A program made the translations under genes and the position numbers. From CAZMZW01 sp964571135 (GTDB taxonomy: Bacteria > Chloroflexota > Anaerolineae > Anaerolineales > Anaerolineaceae), in contig CAZMZW010000002.1 of NCBI GenBank assembly GCA_964571135.1, positions 367,494 to 431,493 of the forward strand: a stretch of 64,000 bases of DNA. Reading direction: 5' to 3'. The notes under the pieces were generated by a model. It was not told the DNA's origin and made no database searches. It worked only from the letters and a program-made list of their open reading frames with translations. Position 1 is the stretch's first letter; every line of letters begins with the position of its first letter. Of this stretch, positions 1 to 8,281 are shown piece after piece.

Positions 1-1
1 C

Positions 2-91
2 CTGGAGAAGCTGCACCAGGCAGCTGATCATCCGATTGCCTTAAATTTCCCGGAAAGCGAATATTTAAAAGGGCTGATTTGTCAGGTCTAG
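2..91 (+). CDS. C-terminal end of an unidentified protein (5' truncated by window edge)
   Basis: An open frame runs from the first bases of the window to a TAG at 89-91 and gives 29 residues ending Lys-Gly-Leu-Ile-Cys-Gln-Val. The other two plus frames hit stops within the first 45 bases, so this is the likely tail of a plus-strand gene that begins outside the window. The fragment is too short to assign to a family. It ends 38 bp before the tmRNA 3' end and would be convergent with it. Confidence 0.45.
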   Translation: MEKLHQAADHPIALNFPESEYLKGLICQV

Positions 92-128
92 TTGACATGA
101 CCCAATAAACAATCCACCCATTTTTTAG

Positions 129-517
129 TGGAGATGGCGGGAATCGAACCCGCGTCCGAAAGAATAGAGCACCGAATTTCTACGAGCGTAGATGATCTTG
201 ATTTTTCACAGAAGGGGGGGGACCAACAGCCTGATCCTTCCGCTAGCCGCATGAGCCCGAAGGCTCTCTTTCGCGCAGCGCGCGGCGAACCGCGCGGCAC
301 TCCAGCATTGTTAGGCCCGCTCCACCACCGGCTGGAGTACGGGGTGGGCAGACCTGGTCCCGAGGGACCTTGCGCTCTCCTTTAGTTGCTAGGCAGCTAA
401 GGGAAGAGCAGCATAGTTAGTGCGATTGGCACTTGTGTTTTGTACGGAGTTTACGAGTTCGGTACCTCTCGGCTCGCCATCCGGGTTCAGCCTCTCCCGT
501 CGAAGCCTGTCATCCCC
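129..517 (-). ncRNA. ssrA: tmRNA (transfer-messenger RNA)
   Basis: On the minus strand the 5' end GGGGATGACAGGCTTCGACG (from 517) and the 3' T-arm plus acceptor GGTTCGATTCCCGCCATCTCC (to about 130) are classic tmRNA ends. The two ends pair as a 7-bp acceptor stem containing one G-U. The gene is about 389 nt, a normal one-piece length, and the CCA tail is not encoded. The tag frame ends at the TAG at 389-391. Starting at a GCC resume codon at 428-430, it reads ANRTNYAALPLAA, with the -LAA type end recognised by ClpXP-like proteases. A TATAAT-like -10 lies at 530-535 on the minus strand. Its partner SmpB is encoded at 34869-35324. The open frames inside this gene are not proteins. Confidence 0.95.
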
Positions 518-614
518 AGAATCAAAATAATTATACCCATTTTTTATTAGTTTTTGATTAACACTTATTGGCATAATTCGTGCATCTAAACTATCGAATG
601 AAGGAATGATTTAA

Positions 615-1217
615 ATGGTAAATGGCTTTGATTTTTCAGAAAAAAACGGCAGTGTGGATTGGGAGAAATTATCCAACCCATTCCAAAAATTTGCCTATCT
701 GAAAGCCAGTGAAGGGTTATTTACTACCGATAAGACTTTTACGGTCAATCGATCGAGGGCTAAAGAACATGGCTGGTTAGTGGGTGCTTATCATTGGCTG
801 AATCCCAAACTCAATTGCAAACAACAGGCGGAAAAATTTGCCACCATTCTTGGCAGCACGGGAGGGGAATTACCCCCGGCCTTCTGTTTGGAGCTATATC
901 GTTCGACTACTAACGTAATGGATTCAAATGTACGTATTTTTGTGGATACTTTGATTGGTTTGATCGGAAGAAAAATAGTTGTTTACACATCCAGCACTTA
1001 TTGGCAATCCTATTTGGCGAAATCGGAATGGGCAAATCGATGCTTGTTATGGATTGACCTGCCAGGCTCATTATTTCCTACGCAGGTTTTCCCCTGGGCT
1101 GGATGGACCTTCTGGCAAACCTCCTTTAATGGCACATTGCCAGGTATTAATGGGAATGTGGGAGTCAATTGGTTCAACGGCTCGGTCAAAGAACTGCATC
1201 AGCTGGTGAACGTATGA
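615..1217 (+). CDS. GH25 lysozyme-like protein, catalytically degenerate copy
   Basis: The 200-residue protein is a single GH25 (Chalaropsis-type muramidase) domain, aligned by eye to the neighbour at 1243-2061. Shared landmarks are GFDFSEKNGSVDW (4-16), GAYHWLNP (57-64) and the C-terminal GNVGVNWFNGS. The catalytic Asp-x-Glu of the family reads Cys-Leu-Glu here (C91, E93), and the usual VDxNxF strand near the end reads VGVNWF. Both changes argue against normal muramidase activity. No signal peptide or wall-binding domain is seen. The start follows GAATGAAGGAATG at about 597-609, a usable ribosome site. It probably arose by tandem duplication with the next gene, 25 bp downstream. It may be a binding protein or a decaying copy. 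Confidence 0.8.
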   Translation: MVNGFDFSEKNGSVDWEKLSNPFQKFAYLKASEGLFTTDKTFTVNRSRAKEHGWLVGAYHWLNPKLNCKQQAEKFATILGSTGGELPPAFCLELYRSTTNVMDSNVRIFVDTLIGLIGRKIVVYTSSTYWQSYLAKSEWANRCLLWIDLPGSLFPTQVFPWAGWTFWQTSFNGTLPGINGNVGVNWFNGSVKELHQLVNV

Positions 1218-1242
1218 CCAGAGATTTATCAGGAGAAAAGCT

Positions 1243-2061
1243 ATGATCCCTGGAATTGATGTTTCACATTGGCAGGGCGTGATCGATTGGGCAAAAATTG
1301 CACAATCAGGGGTTAAATTTGCTTTCATTAAAGCCACTGAATTCCCGGATCGGCGCATATCCGTATTTATTGACCAGAACCTGAAAAGTAACATCAATGG
1401 TGCTGTTGAGAATAAGATCCTTTGGGGCGCGTATCATTTTTTTCGTACCCATATTGACCCGGTCATTCAAGCGCGGGTTTTCTGCGAAGCAGTAGGTCAA
1501 TTCAGCAGTTTACCTCCTGTTCTCGACCTGGAAGTTGCGGGCAGCAAAGGTACCCAATTGAATGAAAAAGTCCAATTATTTGTTAAAGAAGTTCAGCGGA
1601 TTACCAATCGTAGACCGATCATTTACTCCAGTGGAGGTTTCTGGCGCAGCTATATGATGTATAACCGCAGATCAGATACGGATTGGGCACAAGCGTATCC
1701 TCTCTGGCTAGCGCAATACACTACCACCTGGCCGACAATGGTTTATCCATGGGCAAGCTGGGATTTCTGGCAGTATTCAAGCAGTGGAAGATTGCCTGGC
1801 ATTCCCGGAAATGTTGACCTTAACTGGTATATCGGTTCTCAGGAAGAGCTGGTAAATTATTTTATTAACGACAACCGCTCAAAATCCCTTTCGATGGATG
1901 AATCCCTGATGAGAATTGAGGATGAAAAGAAAAGTCCGCAGGAAGCTCAGGCCAGTCAACCGGTTTCAGATGGGCAGCATAATCTTGATCCATTCAATGA
2001 GGAAGAAAGTGATGATGATTGGATCAAACGCTATTTTTTTAGTAATTCTTCGGATAAGTGA
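1243..2061 (+). CDS. GH25 family lysozyme (N,O-muramidase)
   Basis: This GH25 domain covers residues 1-210 and would hydrolyse the MurNAc-GlcNAc bond of peptidoglycan. The N-terminal GIDVSHWQGVIDW (4-16), the catalytic pair in VLDLEV (D95, E97) and the closing NVDLNWY strand are all intact, unlike in its upstream neighbour. After the domain comes a hydrophilic, strongly acidic tail of about 55 residues that I do not recognise. No N-terminal signal peptide is visible, so the export route is unclear; phage endolysins share this feature, but no phage genes surround it. GGAG in the upstream gap (about 1231-1234) serves as ribosome site. Confidence 0.88.
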   Translation: MIPGIDVSHWQGVIDWAKIAQSGVKFAFIKATEFPDRRISVFIDQNLKSNINGAVENKILWGAYHFFRTHIDPVIQARVFCEAVGQFSSLPPVLDLEVAGSKGTQLNEKVQLFVKEVQRITNRRPIIYSSGGFWRSYMMYNRRSDTDWAQAYPLWLAQYTTTWPTMVYPWASWDFWQYSSSGRLPGIPGNVDLNWYIGSQEELVNYFINDNRSKSLSMDESLMRIEDEKKSPQEAQASQPVSDGQHNLDPFNEEESDDDWIKRYFFSNSSDK

Positions 2062-2066
2062 TCAGT

Positions 2067-2959
2067 TCAATCTGAGGGGAATCTTCCGGAAGTCAGGCAG
2101 CGCAAACGGTACAGACATTTAGATCCTGTGATGAAGAGCGAATGGTGATCTTTATCCCCCCAGGCCAGATTGGATATTTTTTCTGAGAAATTTATTTTGC
2201 CAAGCAGTTTACCTGAGGAATTAAAAATCCAAATCCCGCCTGATCCAGTGCAAAAAATATTGTCATTAATATCAATTTTCATCCCATCTGGACGGCCAGG
2301 CTGCCCACCATGCAAATCTGCAAAGACACTGCCACCTGTGATTTGCCAATTCTTGTCAACCTCAAACACTCGAATGTGCTGCTGGACGGAATCATCTACA
2401 TATAATCGGTTCTCACCTTTGTTAAGTGCCAATCCATTGGGACGTTCAAAATCATCACAAATCAAAATGGGTTCATTTTCTTCTGGAGGTAAACGAAACA
2501 CGCCTTGAATGGGCTGTTCACGTATTGCTGGTCCACCCTGCCATCCCGCAAACCATAGATCGGATCAGTAAATATAATAGACCCATCGCTGGCCTGGATA
2601 ACATCATTGGGGGAATTCAACTTTTTGCCCTGGAAATGGTCGCATAGTATTTCCATATGGTCTTTACGTTGAATGCTGACTGCCCGGCGCTGGTGTTCAC
2701 AGGAAATCAGCTCGAAATTCTTTGTCAGGGTAAGCCCATTGGCGAAAAAACTGGGTTTGCGGAATATCGCTAAACCTTCTTTTTCAGAGTATTGATAGAT
2801 CGTGCTTGCAGGAATATCCACAAAATACAGGCAATTCCGGCAGGAATTCCAAACTGGGCCTTCAGTGAATATGAAATTTCCCGGGACCTTTTCTAGAACG
2901 GCTTGCGGGGAAATGAGTGTGGCAAACTTAGGATCAATGATCTCAAATAACGATCTCAT
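2067..2959 (-). pseudogene. SMP-30/gluconolactonase-like gene, frameshifted
   Basis: Two overlapping minus frames together make one SMP-30/gluconolactonase/LRE beta-propeller. The N-terminal frame (2959 to about 2540) carries FTEGPVWN and LNSPNDVIQASDGSIIFTDP, typical of the calcium/substrate site. The C-terminal frame (about 2540 to 2067) carries FERPNGLALN, DDS, RPDGMKID and GGIWIF. The second frame remains open upstream of its apparent GTG start and reads REQPIQGVFRLPPEE, the expected family sequence. A one-base indel near 2530-2550 therefore best explains the break. Family members hydrolyse sugar lactones or related esters. This is either a real pseudogene or an assembly error. The gene ends convergently 5 bp after the GH25 stop. 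Confidence 0.75.
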
Positions 2960-2966
2960 TTCTCGA

Positions 2967-4511
2967 TCACCCTTTGGTTTTTTGCATCAGGTTTTGTTTT
3001 AACTCCCACAGTTTCTGGCTGAGGGAAACATGATAGATATGCGGGTTGATCAGCCGTTTCACTCCGGGATATAAGCGGTCAGTATCTTTCTGGCGGATTT
3101 TCCTGATTTCTTCGATCGAGGGAAATTGATAAATGACCTTGCCGTCTTTCAGGATTTCCTGGTTAAGTGATTCAACTTCGGAAACCTGATCGCGGTTAAG
3201 TATGCGTGATTTGGACTGATCGGTGGGATGATGCAGTGCAAGTACATCCAGATCAGACGGATTTTCTTCAGCCAGACTGATTAGATCGGAAATTGCTTTG
3301 CCAGACGGGTCATAAATTCTCCAAGTGGTTTTATTACCGGGATTGAGCGTCTTTTCCGGAGATTCTGAGATCTTCATGGTGGGTATCCATTTACCCTTGT
3401 CCTTGACTGTTACCAGTTTATAAACCCCATCCAGTGCGGATGCTCCGCTGGAGGTGATCAGGCGTGTACCGATTCCATAAGCCAGGCGGCTGATCAACTG
3501 CTGAGGTTCCACTCCGTATCGGGCAGCTTCGCTCTGAATCTGAGTGATCACCTGCCAGATGGTAAGTTCATCCATCTGGTTGGAAAGGACAATCTGTACA
3601 TTCTCGAAACCGGCATCATTGAGCATTTTTGCAGCCTGAATGCTCAGGTATGCCAGGTCACCTGAATCCAGGCGGATACCTAAAGGTGAGTATCCTTTGT
3701 GCTTCATTTCTTCAAAAACACGGATGGCATTGGGAATGCCGCTTTCCAATGTATTGAATGTATCCACGAGTAAAACACAATTATGCGGATAAAGATCAGC
3801 AAATTCCCGGAATGCCTCCAGTTCACTGCCGCCAAGGGCTGTGATTGCCTGAACCATGCTGTGACCATGTGTGCCACTGGGTTGGAAACCCAGCGCTAAC
3901 GAGGCACCAGTATTGGAAGATGCATCCGCACCTCCAATCAAAGCTGCTCTGGCACCGGCTGTGGCTGCCCGGTCCTGGGCGCGTCTCAAACCAAATTCCA
4001 ATACGGTCCTGCCCTGGGCAACTTCATGGATACGGGCTGCTTTAGTGGCGATCAGGGTTTGGAAATTAAGCTGATTGAGCAGGGATGATTCCAGGATTTG
4101 GGCCATTGCAAGGTTGCCTTCAACAGTTGCCAGCGGTACGTAAGGATGAACAACCCTTCCTTCCGGGATCGCTTTTAAGGAAATACCATAATTGAGAGGT
4201 TTATCCTGAAGCCATTTGAGAAAATCTGCGGCAAAGAGGGGTTCACCTTTTCGGTCTTTTACTGTTTTTAAGGCTGAGATCTCTTCTCTGCCAAAAAAGG
4301 AAGATTGCATCCAATCCACCAGGCACTCCAGCCCGGCATGGATGCAATAACCAGCCTGATGCATGCCGTAATCAGGATTGCTGCGGAAGAAATACTCAAA
4401 TTGAGCGGTGCATTCATGAATGCCCTTGCGGAAGTACAACTGTGCCATGGTGAGCTGGTACAGGTCTGTAAATAATGCGCCTTCAGCCAATTGCCGATTT
4501 TTGACCTTCAA
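2967..4511 (-). CDS. pncB: nicotinate phosphoribosyltransferase
   Basis: The 514-residue protein converts nicotinate and PRPP to nicotinate mononucleotide in the NAD salvage (Preiss-Handler) pathway, in the cytoplasm. The N-terminal FTDLYQLTMAQLYF (14-27) is the NAPRTase signature. GTHGHSMVQA (213-222) contains the histidines of the phosphorylated-His region, and GIRLDSGDLAYLS (about 278-290) is the PRPP-site strand. The length suits the long bacterial NAPRTase subgroup. It lies just upstream of the broken gluconolactonase gene on the same strand, with a 7-bp gap, so the two may have been co-transcribed. Confidence 0.93.
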   Translation of the reverse strand: MKVKNRQLAEGALFTDLYQLTMAQLYFRKGIHECTAQFEYFFRSNPDYGMHQAGYCIHAGLECLVDWMQSSFFGREEISALKTVKDRKGEPLFAADFLKWLQDKPLNYGISLKAIPEGRVVHPYVPLATVEGNLAMAQILESSLLNQLNFQTLIATKAARIHEVAQGRTVLEFGLRRAQDRAATAGARAALIGGADASSNTGASLALGFQPSGTHGHSMVQAITALGGSELEAFREFADLYPHNCVLLVDTFNTLESGIPNAIRVFEEMKHKGYSPLGIRLDSGDLAYLSIQAAKMLNDAGFENVQIVLSNQMDELTIWQVITQIQSEAARYGVEPQQLISRLAYGIGTRLITSSGASALDGVYKLVTVKDKGKWIPTMKISESPEKTLNPGNKTTWRIYDPSGKAISDLISLAEENPSDLDVLALHHPTDQSKSRILNRDQVSEVESLNQEILKDGKVIYQFPSIEEIRKIRQKDTDRLYPGVKRLINPHIYHVSLSQKLWELKQNLMQKTKG

Positions 4512-4570
4512 ATAATCACCCCTGATTAATATTCTGGATAAGTGTGACCATGTTGAAATAAAAGTTAAAG

Positions 4571-4644
4571 TGGGCGGAACAGGGCTCGAACCTGCGGCCT
4601 CATCTGTGTAAAAGATGTGCTCTAACCAACTGAGCTATCCGCCC
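4571..4644 (-). tRNA. tRNA-Val (anticodon UAC)
   Basis: Reading the minus strand gives GGGCGGA / TCCGCCC acceptor arms, a TAGCTCAGTTGGTTAGAGC D-arm, an anticodon arm CATCT-TTTACAC-AGATG with anticodon TAC, and a GGTTCGAGCC T-arm. It is 74 nt and CCA is not encoded. A TATAAT-like -10 sits on the minus strand at 4654-4659, but the -35 is weak. Confidence 0.95.
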
Positions 4645-4694
4645 GCGTTTATAATTATACATAGATTTAACTCCGGATTAATGGAGACATTCCC

Positions 4695-5465
4695 ATGCGT
4701 TTTGTTCGTTTTCAATCAGGTAAAGAAGAACCTAAATATGGATGGATTGATGGAGACAGAGTCGGGCCACTTACCGCTTCACCCATCAGTGAGTACCAGC
4801 GTTTGGATGCAATCCTTAACCTGGATCAGGTAAAACTGTTAGCCCCAATATTGCCCTCAAAGATTATTTGCGTAGGCAGGAATTATTCAGACCACGCCCG
4901 TGAACAAGGCGTAGAAGTTCAGGAATATCCCACTTTATTCATGAAGCCGCCTTCTGCCGTGATTGGTCCAGACGATAATATTATTCTCCCACCGCAATCC
5001 CAACAAGTGGATCATGAAGCGGAACTGGCTGTTGTTATTGGTAAACGCGGACGCTGGATCAGCGAAGAACAGGCAAACCGCTACATTTTTGGCTATACCA
5101 TTGCCAATGACGTCACTGCGCGAGACCTGCAGGAGCGGGATGGACAATGGACGCGCGCTAAAGGTTTTGATACCTTCTGTCCGCTCGGACCCTGGATAGA
5201 AACAGAAATCAATGTCTCTGATGTCCTTATTTCTTGCCGGGTAAATGGTGATTTGCGCCAGATGGCTTCCTCACGTGAAATGATATTTCCAATCTCTCAT
5301 ATAATTGCTTACATTTCTTCGGTTATGACTCTGGAACCCGGAGATGTCATCCTCACTGGCACGCCAGCCGGGGTGGGTGCTTTAAAATCGGAGGATATTG
5401 TGGAGATCACCATTGATGGATTAGGCACTCTTAAGAACTCAGTCACGGTTGATAAGCGGATTTAA
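4695..5465 (+). CDS. fumarylacetoacetate hydrolase (FAH) family protein
   Basis: This 256-residue FAH-superfamily enzyme has a short N-terminal domain (about 1-55) followed by the catalytic fold. The metal ligands are visible as HEAEL (E108, E110) and the Asp of ANDVTARD (D139). KIICVGRNYSDHA (56-68) and GDVILTGTPAGVG are the other family landmarks. Relatives act as 2-hydroxyhepta-2,4-diene-1,7-dioate isomerases, acylpyruvate hydrolases or oxaloacetate decarboxylases/tautomerases. Sequence alone does not separate these, and no aromatic-degradation genes are nearby. GGAG at 4683-4686 supports the start. It stands alone between tRNA-Val and yebC. Confidence 0.88.
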   Translation: MRFVRFQSGKEEPKYGWIDGDRVGPLTASPISEYQRLDAILNLDQVKLLAPILPSKIICVGRNYSDHAREQGVEVQEYPTLFMKPPSAVIGPDDNIILPPQSQQVDHEAELAVVIGKRGRWISEEQANRYIFGYTIANDVTARDLQERDGQWTRAKGFDTFCPLGPWIETEINVSDVLISCRVNGDLRQMASSREMIFPISHIIAYISSVMTLEPGDVILTGTPAGVGALKSEDIVEITIDGLGTLKNSVTVDKRI

Positions 5466-5563
5466 GCTGATTTAGCATTGAGGAGTGAACAAAATAAATG
5501 TCTGAATGGTATAATTTAATAATTCAACAATAAGAGACTATCCGAACAAAAGGAGTTGCACAT

Positions 5564-6319
5564 ATGTCCGGTCATTCCCATTGGGCAACCAATAAACGAA
5601 AAAAAGGCGCTTCTGATGCAAAACGGGGACAAATTTTTACACGGTTGGCACGAGAAATCTCCATGGCAGCCCGAGAAGGAGGAGGAGACCCGGATGCCAA
5701 TTTTCGCCTGCGCATCGCATTTGATAAGGCTCGCGCAGTCAATATGCCCAAGGAAAGTATTGAACGTGCCATTAAACGCGGCACAGGAGATGACAAGAAC
5801 GGTGTTGCGATCGAAAAGATCACCTATGAGGGCTATGCTCCGCATGGAGTTGCTTTAATGATCGATTGCCTGACGGAAAACCGTAACCGTACGGTTTCAG
5901 AATTGCGCCATGCCTTGACTCATTCTGGCGGTAGTATGGCAGAAATGGGCTCAGTTGCCTGGCAGTTTGACCGAATTGCATATTTTTCAATTCCTTCAGA
6001 AGGTATTGTGTTTGATAAAGTATTTGAACTTTCTGTTGAAGGCGGCGCGAACGATATCAAACAGGAAGAAGGGTATATCGATATATTTGCCCCGGTGGAA
6101 GCTTTTAAAGTATTAAGCAACCGTCTAAGTAAGGAAAAATTTGAAATTGAAGAGCAGGAACTGCGTATGGTTCCCAAACAGGAGATCTCACTTAGCCTGG
6201 ATGACACTTTAAAAGTGATGCGCGTGATCGAGACAATTGAGGACCTTGAAGATGTGGAAAGCGTCTATTCTAATCTGGCGATCAGCGAAGAAGCTTTGGC
6301 TGCCCTGGAATCTGAATAA
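5564..6319 (+). CDS. yebC: YebC/PmpR family translation-associated protein
   Basis: The 251-residue protein begins with MSGHSHWATNKRKKGASDAK, the almost invariant start of the YebC/TACO1 family. GNAT-like sections are absent and the three-domain length is normal. Family members were long annotated as transcriptional regulators; more recent work links them to translation of difficult sequences such as polyproline. Neither role can be read from the sequence. A perfect AAGGAG lies about 10 bp before the ATG. It sits immediately before ruvC (3-bp gap), an arrangement common in many bacteria, and probably heads a yebC-ruvC-methylase-ruvA operon. Confidence 0.95.
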   Translation: MSGHSHWATNKRKKGASDAKRGQIFTRLAREISMAAREGGGDPDANFRLRIAFDKARAVNMPKESIERAIKRGTGDDKNGVAIEKITYEGYAPHGVALMIDCLTENRNRTVSELRHALTHSGGSMAEMGSVAWQFDRIAYFSIPSEGIVFDKVFELSVEGGANDIKQEEGYIDIFAPVEAFKVLSNRLSKEKFEIEEQELRMVPKQEISLSLDDTLKVMRVIETIEDLEDVESVYSNLAISEEALAALESE

Positions 6320-6322
6320 GAC

Positions 6323-6823
6323 ATGATCGTTCTGGGCGTGGATCCAGGTACGGCAATTACTGGTTTTGGAATTATCGAAGAAAAAGAAGACCAAACACTG
6401 AAAGTCCTGGATTGCGGAGCGATTCGAACTTCCTCAACTCTTGCAGATTGGGATCGACTGCAAATTCTTTACCAAAAAATTAGAGAAATCATTCTTCTCC
6501 ATCAGCCGGATTGCGGCGCGGTGGAGAAGTTGTTTTTTCAGCAAAACGTCTCAACGGCTATTTCAGTTGGGCAGGCAAGGGGTGTGATCCTTCTGGCTAT
6601 GGCACAAAATGGTCTGCAGGTTGGAGAATATACTCCGTTGGAAGTGAAACAGGCGGTGGTGGGTTATGGTAGAGCTGAAAAAAGCCAGGTCCAGAGAATG
6701 GTTACCACGCTTTTAGCACTTGAGATTACTCCTTCGCCTGATGATGTTGCCGATGCGCTCGCGGTTGCGATTTGCCATTTAAACAGCTATAAGATGAAAA
6801 ATTTGGGCAAAGAAACTGACTGA
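6323..6823 (+). CDS. ruvC: Holliday junction resolvase RuvC
   Basis: This 166-residue endonuclease of the RNase H fold cuts four-way DNA junctions made during recombination repair. The acidic catalytic residues are all present: D7 in LGVDPGT, E68 in GAVEKLFF and D141/D144 in PDDVADALAVA. FFQQNVSTAISVGQARGV is the DNA-contact segment. It is located 3 bp after yebC and 1 bp before a SpoU methylase gene, so it is certainly translated from the same message. RuvA follows one gene later; ruvB is not in the window. Confidence 0.96.
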   Translation: MIVLGVDPGTAITGFGIIEEKEDQTLKVLDCGAIRTSSTLADWDRLQILYQKIREIILLHQPDCGAVEKLFFQQNVSTAISVGQARGVILLAMAQNGLQVGEYTPLEVKQAVVGYGRAEKSQVQRMVTTLLALEITPSPDDVADALAVAICHLNSYKMKNLGKETD

Positions 6824-6824
6824 T

Positions 6825-7646
6825 ATGAAAATTATTATCACCAGTACAGCCAATGAAGAAATTAAGAATATCCGTAAACTTCAACTTAAAAAGAATAGAG
6901 ACGAGAGTGGACTATTCTTTGCAGAGGGGATCAGGCCTGTTCTTGAAGCGGCAGAGCAAAAAGCTGATATTCAAAAGATTATTTATTGTCCTGCTATTTT
7001 GCATAGCGAAGTTGCCAGGAAATTTATTGAACAGAATATGGATAAGAATTTCCCTTTCATTGAGGTGGATGAAAATGTTTTTCGATCCGTTGCTTCCAAA
7101 GAAGGACCGCAAGGTATCGCAGCTGTTATCAGGCAGAAGTGGTATTTACTGGACGAAATTCTTAATGAAAAACCAGGTATTTGGATTGGGTTGGATTCAG
7201 TCCAGGATCCGGGTAATCTGGGTTCTATATTACGAACCCTCGATGCAATCGGCGGAGAAGGAATAATTTTATTGGATCAAACCACTGATGCATATCATCC
7301 AACTGCCGTAAGAGCCAGCATGGGTGCAATATTTACCCAAAAACTGATCAAGGTCCCAATAGACGAATTTATTCAGTGGAAAAGTACAAACAAAATATTT
7401 TGTTATGGCACGGATTGCCTAAAAGGAATTGATTATCAAAAAGTGGATTATCCAGACCGGATTATTTTACTGATGGGCAGCGAGCAAAAGGGTTTGGACT
7501 GGCGGCTAAAAGATGCCTGTGATGATCTAATTCACATTCCTATGCGCGGTACAGTGGATTCGTTGAATCTTGCCAATGCTGCCTCTATAATTCTATATGA
7601 AGCATATAATCAAAAACGCAGGTCCGATCAACAGGTGGCGAAATGA
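6825..7646 (+). CDS. TrmH/SpoU family RNA 2'-O-ribose methyltransferase
   Basis: The 273-residue protein has an N-terminal L30e-like substrate-binding domain (about 1-100) and a C-terminal SPOUT knot methyltransferase. The three SpoU motifs are seen: DSVQDPGNLGSILRTLDA, ILLMGSEQKGL and IPMRGTVDSLNLANAAS. Such enzymes methylate rRNA (RlmB-like, G2251) or tRNA; the domain layout favours an rRNA enzyme, but the exact target is not decidable. It is inserted between ruvC and ruvA. Its stop overlaps the ruvA start by 4 bp, indicating translational coupling. Confidence 0.92.
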   Translation: MKIIITSTANEEIKNIRKLQLKKNRDESGLFFAEGIRPVLEAAEQKADIQKIIYCPAILHSEVARKFIEQNMDKNFPFIEVDENVFRSVASKEGPQGIAAVIRQKWYLLDEILNEKPGIWIGLDSVQDPGNLGSILRTLDAIGGEGIILLDQTTDAYHPTAVRASMGAIFTQKLIKVPIDEFIQWKSTNKIFCYGTDCLKGIDYQKVDYPDRIILLMGSEQKGLDWRLKDACDDLIHIPMRGTVDSLNLANAASIILYEAYNQKRRSDQQVAK

Positions 7647-8221
7647 TAGCATCCATAAAAGGTGAAGTAACATCAAAAAGCGAAATTGATCTTGTGATCA
7701 ATGTGGGCGGGATTGGATTTAAAGTCATGGCACCCAGGGCGACTTGTGCTAAAGAAATCATGGGGAACATTATTAATCTCTTTACCTATCTGGTTGTTCG
7801 TGAAGATGCATTAACTTTATATGGGTTTGAGACCAGGGAAGAACGGGATTTATATAAATTAATTTTAACCATTAATGGGGTAGGACCAAAAACTGCGCTT
7901 TCCATTATTTCCACTCTCTCTGTGGATGCCATAATATCAGCAGCACTTGCCAACCGGGATGAGGTCTTTTGCCAGGTTCCTGGGATCGGAAAGAAATCAG
8001 CTCAAAAGATAATTATTTATTTGCATGATAAAGTGAGCCAGATGACGGGTAAAGAGATAATTCCTGGATTTAAAGATATCAATTCTGAAGTGATTGATGC
8101 GCTGGTAGGGCTTGGTTACAGCATCGTCGAGGCACAGACAGCCATTCAATCTATTCCAAAAGATGCGCCCGAAGACCTGGAAAGTCGTCTACGCATTGCT
8201 CTGCAATTTTTTTCGGCTTAG
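7643..8221 (+). CDS. ruvA: Holliday junction DNA helicase subunit RuvA
   Basis: The 192-residue protein binds Holliday junctions as a tetramer and loads RuvB for branch migration. The N-terminal OB domain (MIASIKGEVTSKSEIDLVINVGGIGF) is followed by two helix-hairpin-helix motifs (INGVGPKTALSII and VPGIGKKSAQKIIIYL) and a C-terminal three-helix domain (about 145-190) that contacts RuvB. The gene overlaps the preceding methylase by 4 bp. RuvB is missing from this locus and must be encoded elsewhere. Confidence 0.95.
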   Translation: MIASIKGEVTSKSEIDLVINVGGIGFKVMAPRATCAKEIMGNIINLFTYLVVREDALTLYGFETREERDLYKLILTINGVGPKTALSIISTLSVDAIISAALANRDEVFCQVPGIGKKSAQKIIIYLHDKVSQMTGKEIIPGFKDINSEVIDALVGLGYSIVEAQTAIQSIPKDAPEDLESRLRIALQFFSA

Positions 8222-8281
8222 TTCATATAATATTTCAATGTGTTAGAATTTGAATCTATTATTAAGGTCAAGGACTAGTAC

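Noticed and set aside
88..385. Open frames of 70 and 85 residues on both strands
   Set aside because: They lie in the tmRNA gene and its flank; the RNA explains the sequence.
129..2061. tmRNA gene as integration site of a prophage carrying the GH25 genes
   Set aside because: No integrase, phage structural gene or repeated att-like copy of the tmRNA 3' end is seen, and the GH25 genes lie on the 5' side of ssrA.
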